Positions 17,330 to 26,287 of a stretch of DNA of 64,000 nucleotides are shown here, in pieces. The notes beneath the pieces were generated by a model, which searched no databases, had not been told where the DNA came from, and saw only the letters and a program-made list of their open reading frames with translations. The stretch is taken from the NCBI RefSeq assembly GCF_002504165.1, contig NZ_CP021404.1:496001-560000 (forward strand). The letters are read 5' to 3'. A program made the translations under genes and the position numbers. The stretch's first letter is position 1, and each line of letters starts with the position of its first letter. The DNA comes from Pacificitalea manganoxidans. Lineage in GTDB: Bacteria > Pseudomonadota > Alphaproteobacteria > Rhodobacterales > Rhodobacteraceae.

Positions 17330-19204
17330 CTACCACACGACCGGGTGGACCTCGCCCGTCTGGACCTGCACCAGCCCTTCGGGCGCATGGTCCGATGGCG
17401 CGACGAGGTTCCAGCGCCACGGCGAGCAGGTCAGCGTCGCAAAGGCCAGCCGTTCCGGCAGGCCCGGCCCCCAGCGCGGATGGAACGACGGCTCGAACAT
17501 CCAGTCCACCGCCTCCCCCGCCGCGTGGAGCGCCGCCATGTCCGCCGCAAGCTCTTGCGCCGTGCGGGCCGTCATCAGCCCGGCGATTTCATAGCGGACC
17601 CGCGCCACGACCGTGCCGCGATGGACCAGAACCCAGCCGCCCCCCATCTCCGCACAGGTATTCACCGCCAGCGCCATTGCCGCGTCGGAGGAACCGACGC
17701 ACCAGATGTTATGCTTGTCATGCGCCATCGAGCAGCACAGCGCGGTGTCGTCATCGCGGGGGCCGCATCCCAGCCAGAACATTTTCGACACTGCCGCGCG
17801 GCCCGAATACCGATCGGTGATCGAGAATTTGGTGATGTTGCGCGTGGCGTCCCGCTGCACCATTCCGTCCGCAACGGGTAGCTCATAGGTCAGGAAATCG
17901 TCGGTCCAGTGGTAGGGCCGCAGCACAGCCGCCTGCATGGTGTCGCGGTCCGGCGCAGCGGGGATGGCGAAATCGGCGGCGGTCAGATCGCGCCCGATAT
18001 TCACCGTCTGCCGCGCCCAGTCGGGCCAGTCGATGTGCGGCACGTCGAGCAGATATTCCGTGCCGGAGGAGGCCTGTCGCCCATCGGCCCAGACTTCGGC
18101 GATCTCGAACCGCTCCACATCCGACAGCAGCACCAGATCGGCAAACCGCCCCGGCGTGACCGAGCCGACCCAAGGCGTCAGCCGCATGTGGCGCGCGGGA
18201 TTGATTGTGACCATTTGCACGGCGGTTTCCACCGGCAGCCCTGCTTCGACCGCCATGCGGACATTCCGGTCCGTGGCGCCGGTGGCGAGCACCTCCTGCG
18301 CCGGGCGATCATCGGTGGTTAACGCAACCTGACTCCAGTCGCGCAAGCCGCGCTCCAACAGGCCCGCGATTATCTCGGCCCCGGTATGGATGCGGATTTC
18401 GACGAACAGTCCGGCCTGCAATTTGTCGAACGCTTCTTCGGCGGTCCATGCCTCGTGATCGGACGCGATGCCGGAGGCCGCAAAACCGTTGATATTGGGC
18501 AGGTCGCGAATGCCGGCGGCATGGCCTTCGACCACGGCGCGGGCGGCCCATGTCGCCTCGATCATCGACCACAGGCGGTCATGGGCGGGGTTGTCGCGGT
18601 CGCGCACGGCGGGCCAGTCCATCACCTCGTCCAGACCGGCGGCCATCAGGCTTTCGCCCAGAAACCGGGTCTGGTCGTCGCCATCCAGATGCGCGCCATG
18701 TTCCCATGCGGTGGGCGGCACGGCGGAGCCGGGCAGGGGGAAGATCTTTAGCGGCGATCCAGCAGCCCGCGCCGCCAGCCAGAAATTGAGGGTGCGCGCG
18801 GGCACAACGTTGGAAAACTCGTGGCTCGCCTCGCACGTCCATGTATTGCCGCGTGGGATGACCAACGCGGCCTCGTATTCGGGCGTGACATGGCTGCTTT
18901 CGATATGTTTGTGCACCTCGCCCAGACCCGGCACGGCGGCCAGCGCGCCGCGATCGACCTCGGCCCGTGCGCGTCCCGCGAAACTGCCGCGCGGTCCGAC
19001 ATGGGCGATGCGCCCGGCAAGGATCGCGACCTCCACATCCTCGCGCCAAAGCCCGGTATTGGTGTCCAGAAGCCGCCCCAGACGCAGCAGCAGATCAGCA
19101 TCGCGCCGCCCCAGCGCGACATCGATCAGATCGCGGCGAATGGCGGATTCACCGGGCGCGGTGATGGTGCCGGGAAAGGCGGTCGTGCGGGTGGTGTCGG
19201 TCAT
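17330..19204 (-). CDS. ade: adenine deaminase family amidohydrolase
   Basis: A 624-residue amidohydrolase of the adenine deaminase family (adenine to hypoxanthine plus ammonia). Visible marks are the metal motif EVHKHIESSHVTP (normally DxHxHIESS in Ade), IASDHEAWTAEEA for the bridging region, LTTDDRPAQEVL with the catalytic Asp, and the C-terminal SMAHDKHNIWCVGSSDAAMA that is typical of Ade. The divergent first motif leaves room for a related purine substrate. Its ATG overlaps the stop of the phosphoribosyltransferase gene (ATGA), a link that fits purine salvage. It is convergent with the nucleoside hydrolase. Confidence 0.85.
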   Translation of the reverse strand: MTDTTRTTAFPGTITAPGESAIRRDLIDVALGRRDADLLLRLGRLLDTNTGLWREDVEVAILAGRIAHVGPRGSFAGRARAEVDRGALAAVPGLGEVHKHIESSHVTPEYEAALVIPRGNTWTCEASHEFSNVVPARTLNFWLAARAAGSPLKIFPLPGSAVPPTAWEHGAHLDGDDQTRFLGESLMAAGLDEVMDWPAVRDRDNPAHDRLWSMIEATWAARAVVEGHAAGIRDLPNINGFAASGIASDHEAWTAEEAFDKLQAGLFVEIRIHTGAEIIAGLLERGLRDWSQVALTTDDRPAQEVLATGATDRNVRMAVEAGLPVETAVQMVTINPARHMRLTPWVGSVTPGRFADLVLLSDVERFEIAEVWADGRQASSGTEYLLDVPHIDWPDWARQTVNIGRDLTAADFAIPAAPDRDTMQAAVLRPYHWTDDFLTYELPVADGMVQRDATRNITKFSITDRYSGRAAVSKMFWLGCGPRDDDTALCCSMAHDKHNIWCVGSSDAAMALAVNTCAEMGGGWVLVHRGTVVARVRYEIAGLMTARTAQELAADMAALHAAGEAVDWMFEPSFHPRWGPGLPERLAFATLTCSPWRWNLVAPSDHAPEGLVQVQTGEVHPVVW

Positions 19205-19860
19205 GGCTGCTCCCAGCCCTGCGCGGTGCGGTTCAGGATCGGCGTGCTGAACGCGCCATGCACCGGGATGTCCCCCCATGTCGCCAGCCGCGTGCGCCAG
19301 CCATCGCCCTGGAGCATCGCGGCGCCAATCGCGACCGGGGTCACGCCGACCAGCGTCAGCACCCGCAGCACGGCGGCCATCGACGCGCCGGAGGACAGCA
19401 CATCATCGACCACAGCCACCCGGCGACCCTGCAGCATGGGGCGCATGCGCGGATCGATATACAGCCGCTTGCCGCCAGATGGTGTGGTGATCGAGGACAG
19501 CTCTACCGACAGCGCTTCGTCATACCAGAATTTACGGCTGGTCCCGAGCGGCACCATCCGCTCATGCCCCAGCCGCCGGGCGACCCCTTCGGCCAAGGGC
19601 AGGCCAAGTGTCGGCACCGCCACGATGATTTCGGGCTCATGCGGGGCGAGCCGGGCGGTGATTTCCGCGCTGAGCGCATCGAGCACCGCGAAACTTGCCT
19701 GATTGACGATAAGCGACGCCACCCCGCGCTGCCCGTCCGATAGCGCCCGGATCGGCAGCAGCAGCTGCGCCTCGTCGAGCGGCGCCGCGTAGGTCTCTTG
19801 GTCGGCTTGTACGCCGGGGGTCAGGTCCCGGTGCAGCTTTTGCCACACATCTGTTCTCAC
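19201..19860 (-). CDS. phosphoribosyltransferase of the purine salvage type
   Basis: A 219-residue type I phosphoribosyltransferase. The PRPP-binding loop is VAVVDDVLSSGASMAAVL (about residues 145-162), with an upstream VAVPTLGLPLAEGVARRLG that resembles the adenine/xanthine branch. It would convert a free purine base and PRPP to a nucleotide, or act as a regulator with the same fold. The start is GTG with an AGAGGA ribosome binding site seven bases away. The stop overlaps the adenine deaminase start. The 68-bp gap to the M20 gene holds the divergent promoters. Confidence 0.82.
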   Translation of the reverse strand: MRTDVWQKLHRDLTPGVQADQETYAAPLDEAQLLLPIRALSDGQRGVASLIVNQASFAVLDALSAEITARLAPHEPEIIVAVPTLGLPLAEGVARRLGHERMVPLGTSRKFWYDEALSVELSSITTPSGGKRLYIDPRMRPMLQGRRVAVVDDVLSSGASMAAVLRVLTLVGVTPVAIGAAMLQGDGWRTRLATWGDIPVHGAFSTPILNRTAQGWEQP

Positions 19861-19928
19861 GCTGGTTTCCTCTTGTGTCTGTCGGTCACGCTTCTAGCCT
19901 GCCGCGCGCAGGACATGGGACCGAAATA

Positions 19929-21113
19929 ATGACTGAACCGCTGATGCCCGACACGTTTATGGATGCCGACACGCTGGCCGATTTGACCACGCTGCGCCGC
20001 GACTTGCACGCGCATCCCGAACTGGGCTTCGAGGAGCATCGCACCGCCGCCATCGTCGCCGCGCGGCTGAAGGCGGCGGGGCTGGAGGTGACGACCGGGC
20101 TTGCTGGCACCGGGGTGGTGGGCACGTTGCGCCGCGGCTCTGGCAACCGCGCCATTGCGCTGCGCGCGGATATGGATGCGCTGGCGATGCCCGAGGAAAC
20201 GGGTCTGCCCTATAGCTCCACCATGCCGGGGCGGATGCATGCCTGCGGCCATGACGGGCATACCACCATGCTGTTGGGCGCAGCGGAGGCGTTGGTCGAG
20301 GATGGCGCGTTTTCGGGCACCGTGCATTTCGTGTTTCAGCCCGCCGAGGAAGGCCGCGGCGGTGGCGCGCGGATGATCGCCGAAGGCTTTCTGGAGCAGT
20401 TCCCCGTTGATGCGGCCTATGGGCTGCACAATATGCCGGGGCTGGATCTGGGCGTCGTGGCTGCGGTCGAGGGGCCGCAACTGGCCAGTTCCGACAGTTG
20501 GCATGTCACCTTTCGCGGCATCGGCAGCCACGGCGCGAAGCCGCATCAGGGCCGGGACGCAGTGACGGCGGCGGCACAGTTTCTGGGGCAGTTGCATGGC
20601 ATCGTCGCGCGCGAGGTCGATCCGCTGGAGCCTGCGGTGGTGTCGGCCTGTGCGCTGGAGGCGGGCGATTTCGCCGCGCTGAACGTGATCCCGGAGCAGG
20701 TGCGGATCGGCGGCACCGCACGGGCCTATTCGGCGGGCGTCCGCGATCAGCTGGAAGAGGCCATCGGCCGCCACGCGCAGGGTGTCGCGGCAGGCTATGG
20801 CATCACGGCGGAGTATCAATTCACCCGGCGCATTCCGCCCGTGGTCAATGATCCCGGCGCGACGGCCACGGCGCAGGCGGCGGTGCGGGCGCGGCTGGGA
20901 GAGGCACATCTGCGCACCGCGTTCCCGCCCTCGACCGCCGGGGATGATTTCGCGGAATTCGGCAGCCGCGTTCCGGGCTGCTATGTCTGGCTGGGCATGG
21001 GCGCGACCCGCGAAAACGGGCAGCACCACAACACGAACTACGATTTTAACGATGCCTGCATCCCGCATGGCGTGGCCTTCTGGCAGGCCGTGGTGGCGGC
21101 TGAGCTGGGTTAG
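19929..21113 (+). CDS. M20 family metallo-amidohydrolase (hippurate hydrolase / amidase type)
   Basis: A 394-residue zinc or manganese amidohydrolase of the M20D group (HipO, IAA-amino acid hydrolase and N-acyl amino acid amidase relatives). The metal and catalytic motifs are LRRDLHAHPELGFEE, RADMDALAMPEETGLPY, MHACGHDGHTTM (Cys106, His108), FVFQPAEEGRGGG (Glu140-Glu141) and YGLHNMPGL. The substrate cannot be read from the sequence. In this setting an N-acylated purine derivative or a hydantoin/carbamoyl compound is conceivable. It is convergent with the next nucleoside hydrolase and overlaps it by 4 bp. Confidence 0.9.
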   Translation: MTEPLMPDTFMDADTLADLTTLRRDLHAHPELGFEEHRTAAIVAARLKAAGLEVTTGLAGTGVVGTLRRGSGNRAIALRADMDALAMPEETGLPYSSTMPGRMHACGHDGHTTMLLGAAEALVEDGAFSGTVHFVFQPAEEGRGGGARMIAEGFLEQFPVDAAYGLHNMPGLDLGVVAAVEGPQLASSDSWHVTFRGIGSHGAKPHQGRDAVTAAAQFLGQLHGIVAREVDPLEPAVVSACALEAGDFAALNVIPEQVRIGGTARAYSAGVRDQLEEAIGRHAQGVAAGYGITAEYQFTRRIPPVVNDPGATATAQAAVRARLGEAHLRTAFPPSTAGDDFAEFGSRVPGCYVWLGMGATRENGQHHNTNYDFNDACIPHGVAFWQAVVAAELG

Positions 21114-22036
21114 CACGCCGTGCTTGTCCCGGCCTCCGGCGATCCCGCGATGGCAAGCCCGGCCAGCAGTCGGGCGCGCAGCGCAGCCGCGTCGAGCCCC
21201 ATCGCCACCTGAATCGGATGCGGCCCGTCGATCAGCGCACCGGTGCCCGGCTCCACCTGCAATAAACGGGTTTCCACGCGAAACAGGTCCGGGTGCAGCG
21301 CCAGCAGCGGCACGCAGGGATCGTGCAACGGGCGGCTTTCGCGGTCTTCGTTGGCTCCGAAATAGGCGTCGATCAGATCGGCGCAGGTCGTGGCGCGCGG
21401 CGTGGCCGCTGCGCGGAGCGCCGCGACATAGGCCGCATCCGCGCGCAGTTGCCGGGTCGCGTCGAGCGGGATCAATGTCAGGTCGAGCCCTGCATGCAGC
21501 ACGATCGCGGCGGCATCGGGATCTTGGCCCAGATTGAACTCCGCACGCTGACCGGGGCCAAAATTGCCGCGTGTGGCAACGGCCCCGCCCATGACGATCA
21601 GGCGCTTGATCCGGCCCGCGACATCGGGCGTGTGCTGCAAAAGCTGCGCGATGTTCGTCAGCGGGGCAAGGCAATGCAACTCGATGGTCTTGGGCGGGGT
21701 CTGCATCAGCAGATCGCTCAGCGCCGTTACCGCGCCGTGGCGCGAGGCGCCGAGCCGCGCTTCGGGCAGGAACACGCCGCCCAGCCCGTCGCTGCCGTGG
21801 ATTGCCACTTCCGGTTCAGCCGCACGGGCCAGCGGCGCGGCAGCGCCGGGGTGCACCGGCACCGTGCGCCCGGCCAAGGCCGCCAGCCGCGCGGCGTTGT
21901 CGGTGGTCACCGGCAGGCCGATATTGCCCGCGACGGTGGTCAGCGCCAGAACGTGCAGATCCGGCTGCCGCAGCGCATAGAGCAGCGCAATCGCGTCGTC
22001 GATGCCGGGGTCTGTGTCGATGATGACAGGGGTCAT
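21110..22036 (-). CDS. second nucleoside hydrolase
   Basis: A 308-residue paralogue of the nucleoside hydrolase at 16396, with the Ca2+ signature PVIIDTDPGIDDAIALL at residues 3-19, LTTVAGNIGLPVTTDNAARL, and HDPCVPLLALHPDLF near the C terminus. By eye the two enzymes are clearly different sequences of the same family, so they are more likely to differ in substrate than to be a recent duplication. It is the last gene of an operon that starts with the PotD-like binding protein. Its ATG overlaps the stop of the deaminase gene. Confidence 0.92.
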   Translation of the reverse strand: MTPVIIDTDPGIDDAIALLYALRQPDLHVLALTTVAGNIGLPVTTDNAARLAALAGRTVPVHPGAAAPLARAAEPEVAIHGSDGLGGVFLPEARLGASRHGAVTALSDLLMQTPPKTIELHCLAPLTNIAQLLQHTPDVAGRIKRLIVMGGAVATRGNFGPGQRAEFNLGQDPDAAAIVLHAGLDLTLIPLDATRQLRADAAYVAALRAAATPRATTCADLIDAYFGANEDRESRPLHDPCVPLLALHPDLFRVETRLLQVEPGTGALIDGPHPIQVAMGLDAAALRARLLAGLAIAGSPEAGTSTAC

Positions 22037-23376
22037 AACGGGGCTCCGGCAGGGGCGGCGTCGCGGTCGATTTCCACGATGCGAGCTTTGAACTGGTGGG
22101 CGACCTGCAACGCATCGGCCAGCGCACGCTCGGCGTCCAGTGTCGTCAGCGCGCGATCCTGCATCAACCACTGCCCGGCGACCATCGTCGCGCGCACGTC
22201 CGTTGCGGTCGCGGCGTAGGTGAGCATCGAATAGATGTCATAGATCGGGTGCAGCCTCGGGTCATCCAGCGCGATGCGGATCAGGTCGGCCTGCTTGCCC
22301 GGCTCGAGCGATCCGATGCGATCGGCCATGCCCAGCGTCGCGGCCCCCTCGATCGTGGCCATGCGCAGCACGTCGCGGCAGGGCAGGGCGGCGCGGGAGC
22401 CAGCGGCGATCTTCTGGAACATGGTTGCGGGGCCGAACTGCGCGAAAAGGTCAAGCGTATTGCCCGACATTGGCCCGTCGGTCGCGATACCTACCTGCAC
22501 GCCGCGCGCGCGCAGGGCGGTGATCGGGGCGATGCCGCGCCCCGCTTTGCCGTTGGAGCGCGCGTTATAGGCGACATGCGCGCCGCGTTCGGCGATCAGG
22601 TCCATGTCGGCTTCGGTCGGATACATCACATGCGCGGCGATCAGCGCGGGCCCCAGCAGCCCGGCGCGATCCGTCACCTCGACCGTTGTGCATTGATGGG
22701 TCCGGGCCGCCCAATCGAGTTCGGGCTTGGTTTCGGCCAGATGCATCTGCACCGGCAGGCCGGGATGGGCGGCGGACCATTCCGCAACGCGGGTCAGCAC
22801 ATCCAACCCGGTGGAATAGGGCGCATGCGGCGCGGCGGAGGCGGTGATGCGCGGATGCCCGGCATAGGTCTCGGCCAGCGCGTCGAGCCGGGCAAAGCCT
22901 TCGTCCATGCTGGCATGATCGGGGGCGGCGAAATCGGCCAGTGTCTGTCCGACCACCCCGCGCAGCCCGGCGGCATCCAGCACGGCACCGATGCGGTCTT
23001 CGAAATAATACATGTCGGCGACGGTGGTCACACCGCCGCGAATGGTCTCGACGGCAGCAAGCCGGGTGCCGATTTCCACCACCTCCGCCGTGACCAGCGC
23101 GCGCTCCAGCGGCAGGATGTAGCGAAACAGCCGGTCGTCGACATCCTCGCCCAGGCCCCGGAACAGGGTCATGGGCAGATGCGCGTGCGGATTGACCATG
23201 CCGGGCATGACCAGATCGCCGCCCATGTCCTGTGCGGGGCCAAATCCTGCGCCGTCAGGCGGATCGCCCGCGCCGAGCGCCACGATCCGGTCTTGGTCGA
23301 GCGCGATCCAGCCGCGCTCGATCTCTGTCATTTCCGCATCCATCGTCAGGATGCGGGCATTGGTCAGCAGGCTCAC
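22033..23376 (-). CDS. TRZ/ATZ-type amidohydrolase, probable 5-methylthioadenosine/S-adenosylhomocysteine deaminase-like
   Basis: A 447-residue amidohydrolase of the MtaD/AtzB/guanine-deaminase group. The metal motif is PGMVNPHAHLPMTLFRGLGE (HxH at about residues 65-67), a form found in adenosine-derivative deaminases. Further motifs are SAAPHAPYSTG, QMHLAETKPE, IAAHVMYP with the metal His, and VGIATDGPMSGNTLDL with the catalytic Asp. The start is a GTG whose last two bases overlap the TGA of the ABC ATPase gene, with a strong AGGAGG ribosome binding site. Deamination of a purine nucleoside is the best guess. Confidence 0.85.
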   Translation of the reverse strand: MSLLTNARILTMDAEMTEIERGWIALDQDRIVALGAGDPPDGAGFGPAQDMGGDLVMPGMVNPHAHLPMTLFRGLGEDVDDRLFRYILPLERALVTAEVVEIGTRLAAVETIRGGVTTVADMYYFEDRIGAVLDAAGLRGVVGQTLADFAAPDHASMDEGFARLDALAETYAGHPRITASAAPHAPYSTGLDVLTRVAEWSAAHPGLPVQMHLAETKPELDWAARTHQCTTVEVTDRAGLLGPALIAAHVMYPTEADMDLIAERGAHVAYNARSNGKAGRGIAPITALRARGVQVGIATDGPMSGNTLDLFAQFGPATMFQKIAAGSRAALPCRDVLRMATIEGAATLGMADRIGSLEPGKQADLIRIALDDPRLHPIYDIYSMLTYAATATDVRATMVAGQWLMQDRALTTLDAERALADALQVAHQFKARIVEIDRDAAPAGAPL

Positions 23377-24434
23377 GCGGCCTCCTGCGGCAGCAGGCAG
23401 CATTGCTCGGCGCGGGGCACCAGCACCGCCGCACCCCCGGCATCGAGCGGGTGGCTCAGTGCGCCATTGGCCTTGAGCACCCCGGCGGGGGTTTCGCAAT
23501 GATACTGGTAGGCGCGGCCGAGATAGGTGCGCAGGCCCAGCGTCGCGGGGATGCCCGCGCCCTCGGTCGCGACCTCCAGCCCTTCGGGGCGGGTGGCGAG
23601 GATGAAGTTCTGCGCAGGCACGGTGAACTGGCTCTTGGGCAGGTCCAGCGTCGCGCCGCCGGTCATCTCGGCACGCACCGCGTCGCCGGCCTCGCTGATC
23701 GCGCGCATGGGGATCATGTTCTCAAACCCCACGAAATCCGCGACAAAGGCATTGGCGGGGCGGGAATACAGCACCTCGGGCGTGTCAAGCTGCATGATCC
23801 GGCCCGCATTCATGATTGCCACCCGGTCGGAGATGCTGAACGCTTCTTCCTGATCGTGGGTGACGTAAAGTGCGGTGGTGCCGTTGGCCTGTTGCAGGCG
23901 GCGGATTTCCACCCGCATGTCGACGCGGAGCTTGGCGTCGAGGTTCGACAGCGGCTCATCGAACATCAGAAGCGGCGGCTCGATCACCAGCGCGCGGGCC
24001 AGCGCCACACGCTGTCGCTGACCGCCCGACAGGTTGGCCGGGTGCCGGTCGGCCAGATGGCCCAGACCCACCCGGTCAATGATATCATCGGCGCGGCGAC
24101 GTTGTTCGGCCCGGGCGACACCGCGCTGCTTCAGCCCGAAGGCCACGTTTTCACGCACCGTTAGATGCGGAAACAGCGCGTAGGTCTGAAACACCAGCCC
24201 GATATTGCGCGCATGGGCGGGCAGGCGGGTCAGGTCGCGGTCGCCCAGCCGGATGGTGCCGCCGCTGGGTTCCAGAAACCCGGCGACAAGCCGCAGCGTC
24301 GTGGTCTTGCCGCAGCCCGACGAACCCAAGAGTGACACCAGTTCACCCTCCGCCACATGCAGCGACAGATCATCCAGCACCTTGGTGCTGCCATAATGGG
24401 CGGAGACGTTTTCAAGCGAGAGAGATACGGTCAT
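23373..24434 (-). CDS. ABC transporter ATP-binding protein (PotA-like)
   Basis: A 353-residue ATPase of the spermidine/putrescine-iron-sulfate (MOI) ABC family. The Walker A motif is LLGSSGCGKTTTLRL (about 37-50), the Q-loop VFQTYALFPHLT, the signature LSGGQRQRVALARAL, Walker B LLMFDEPLSNLDAKL, and the H-loop VTHDQEEA. A C-terminal TOBE-like domain starts at about residue 270. It works with the two permeases and the binding protein encoded just upstream. The overlap with both neighbours (GTGA and ATGA) shows one co-translated operon. Confidence 0.95.
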   Translation of the reverse strand: MTVSLSLENVSAHYGSTKVLDDLSLHVAEGELVSLLGSSGCGKTTTLRLVAGFLEPSGGTIRLGDRDLTRLPAHARNIGLVFQTYALFPHLTVRENVAFGLKQRGVARAEQRRRADDIIDRVGLGHLADRHPANLSGGQRQRVALARALVIEPPLLMFDEPLSNLDAKLRVDMRVEIRRLQQANGTTALYVTHDQEEAFSISDRVAIMNAGRIMQLDTPEVLYSRPANAFVADFVGFENMIPMRAISEAGDAVRAEMTGGATLDLPKSQFTVPAQNFILATRPEGLEVATEGAGIPATLGLRTYLGRAYQYHCETPAGVLKANGALSHPLDAGGAAVLVPRAEQCCLLPQEAA

Positions 24435-25219
24435 TTTGTCAGGAAAGTCAGTCCGAGGGTCCGTTCCACAATCGCCATGACGGCGACGGTCACACCCATC
24501 AGCAGCACCGACACCGACGCAATGGTCGGATCGAAGAACTGCTCCATATGGGCGAGCAACTGGATCGGAAGGGTGGAGACGCCGGGCCCGGTCAGGAAGA
24601 TCGACACCGAAACGTCATTGAGCGAGGTGATGAAGGCAAGGATGAAGCCTGCGATGATACCGGCGCGGACATTGGGCAGCACCACGGTGAAGAACGCCTT
24701 CCACCGCGGACAACCCAGCGACACCGCCGCCTCCTCGACCGAGAAGTCGAACGAGTTGAGCGAGGCGCCGACGACGCGCACGCAATAGGGCAGCACCAGC
24801 AGGGCATGGCCGACCAGCAGCGCCGCGATGATCGGCAGGCCAAGCCCGGTCGCCAGAGACTTCATCAGCGAAAAGCCCAGCACGATTTCGGGGATCAGGA
24901 TCGGCAGCACATAGATATTGCCCAGAAAACGCGGCAGTTCGATCCGGTAGCGTGCCAGCGCATAAGCCGCCGGGATGCCGATCAGCATCGACAGCGCGGT
25001 GCCGCCCACCGCCAGCAGGAAGCTGATGACCATCGTGCGCTTGAAGGCTGAGATCTCGAACACGTTCTCATACCAGCGCAGGCTCAGCCCCTGCGGCGGG
25101 AAGGTGAGGTAAGACGTGTCCGACAGCGATGCGCCAAGGATGATGACCAGCGGCCCGATCAAGAACAGGAACACCAGCACGGCAAAGGCGATGAGAAGCG
25201 GATGTGTGCGTTGTTTCAT
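24431..25219 (-). CDS. ABC transporter permease (PotC-like)
   Basis: A 262-residue inner membrane permease with six hydrophobic segments and the EAA loop EEAAVSLGCPRWKAFFTVVLP that contacts the ATPase. It resembles PotC, the second permease of polyamine-type importers. I chose ATG 25219 (MKQRTHPLL) with GGTGA five bases upstream. A GTG at 25228 that overlaps the stop of the preceding permease is the alternative and would add three residues. Confidence 0.93.
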   Translation of the reverse strand: MKQRTHPLLIAFAVLVFLFLIGPLVIILGASLSDTSYLTFPPQGLSLRWYENVFEISAFKRTMVISFLLAVGGTALSMLIGIPAAYALARYRIELPRFLGNIYVLPILIPEIVLGFSLMKSLATGLGLPIIAALLVGHALLVLPYCVRVVGASLNSFDFSVEEAAVSLGCPRWKAFFTVVLPNVRAGIIAGFILAFITSLNDVSVSIFLTGPGVSTLPIQLLAHMEQFFDPTIASVSVLLMGVTVAVMAIVERTLGLTFLTK

Positions 25220-25224
25220 GTGGA

Positions 25225-26052
25225 TCACCCCGCGACCGGATTGAGACGGCGCGCGACCTTGGACATCACGATCACCGTGGTCAGCGTCACCACCACCATG
25301 ACGGCGGCGATGGTCGACGCGCCGACCCAGTCGAATGTCACCATCGCGCGCTGATAAAGGAACGTGCCCATCATCATCTGCCGCTCACCGCCTAGCAATT
25401 GCGGCGTGGCGTAGCTGGTGAAGGAGCCGGTGAAGACCAGAACCGATCCGACGATCAGCCCCGGCACGGCCATCGGCAACACCACCTGCCGGAATGCAGC
25501 AGCAGGTTTCGCGCCAAGGCTTGCGGCGGCATCGGTTAGGTCTTGGGGGATGCCTTCCAGCACGCCGACCAGCGTCAGGATCATCAGCGGCACGAACAGG
25601 TAGATCATCGCGATGATGACCGACCCTTGCGTATACAGCATGCTCAGCGGCTCGGAGATGGCGCCGATCCACAGCAGAAAATTGTTCAGGATGCCGTTTT
25701 TGCCAAGGATCACGAGCCACGCAAAGGACCGCACGACCACACCGGTCAGCAGCGGAAACACGGCGGCGATGATCAGCAGGCTTTTGATGCGGCCGGGCGC
25801 GCGGGCCACGACCCAAGCGGTGGCAAAGCCCACGATTAGCGACACGGTGGTGGTGATCAGCGCCACTTCCATCGTGCGCCACAGGACGGTCATGCGGAAG
25901 CGCGACTCAAAGAAGGTCGCGTATTGCGCCAGCGGGCCTGCCGGATCGCCAAACGTGGTGGCTAGCGTCGCAAGGACGGGAAGCCCCAGAAACAGCAGCA
26001 CCAGCAGCAAGGCAGGGGCGGAAAGGGCCCAAGCGCGAAGACGGGGAGGCAT
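25225..26052 (-). CDS. ABC transporter permease (PotB-like)
   Basis: A 275-residue permease with six hydrophobic segments. The EAA motif is DAAASLGAKPAAAFRQVVLP. The N-terminal PPRLRAWALSAPALLLVLLF is a PotB-like first helix. It is the first of the two permease genes. A 235-bp non-coding gap separates it from the upstream binding protein gene. That gap contains a long-range inverted repeat, GGGACGATC at 26171-26179 with GATCGTCCC at 26269-26277, which may uncouple expression of the two. Confidence 0.93.
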   Translation of the reverse strand: MPPRLRAWALSAPALLLVLLFLGLPVLATLATTFGDPAGPLAQYATFFESRFRMTVLWRTMEVALITTTVSLIVGFATAWVVARAPGRIKSLLIIAAVFPLLTGVVVRSFAWLVILGKNGILNNFLLWIGAISEPLSMLYTQGSVIIAMIYLFVPLMILTLVGVLEGIPQDLTDAAASLGAKPAAAFRQVVLPMAVPGLIVGSVLVFTGSFTSYATPQLLGGERQMMMGTFLYQRAMVTFDWVGASTIAAVMVVVTLTTVIVMSKVARRLNPVAG

Positions 26053-26287
26053 GTTTGGCCTGCTCCTCTTGTATCAATGCGTCATGCCCGGACGGGCGGC
26101 GGCGTCGATTGCCGGATCAGGCAGGGCGCGGCGCGGGCGGGGCAGACGGGTCGTATCAAACGGTCGTGCAGGGACGATCAACGTGGCGGGAGTGTCGGGG
26201 GCCACCGCGGATGCACGGGGCAGAAACGGGAACGCGGCGCCTCTCGGCCCCGCGCCCCCTCATGTCACGATCGTCCCGGCAGGTCGA

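Noticed and set aside
16396-22036. Recent duplication of the two nucleoside hydrolase genes
   Set aside because: They share only family motifs; the rest of the sequence is too different for a recent copy.
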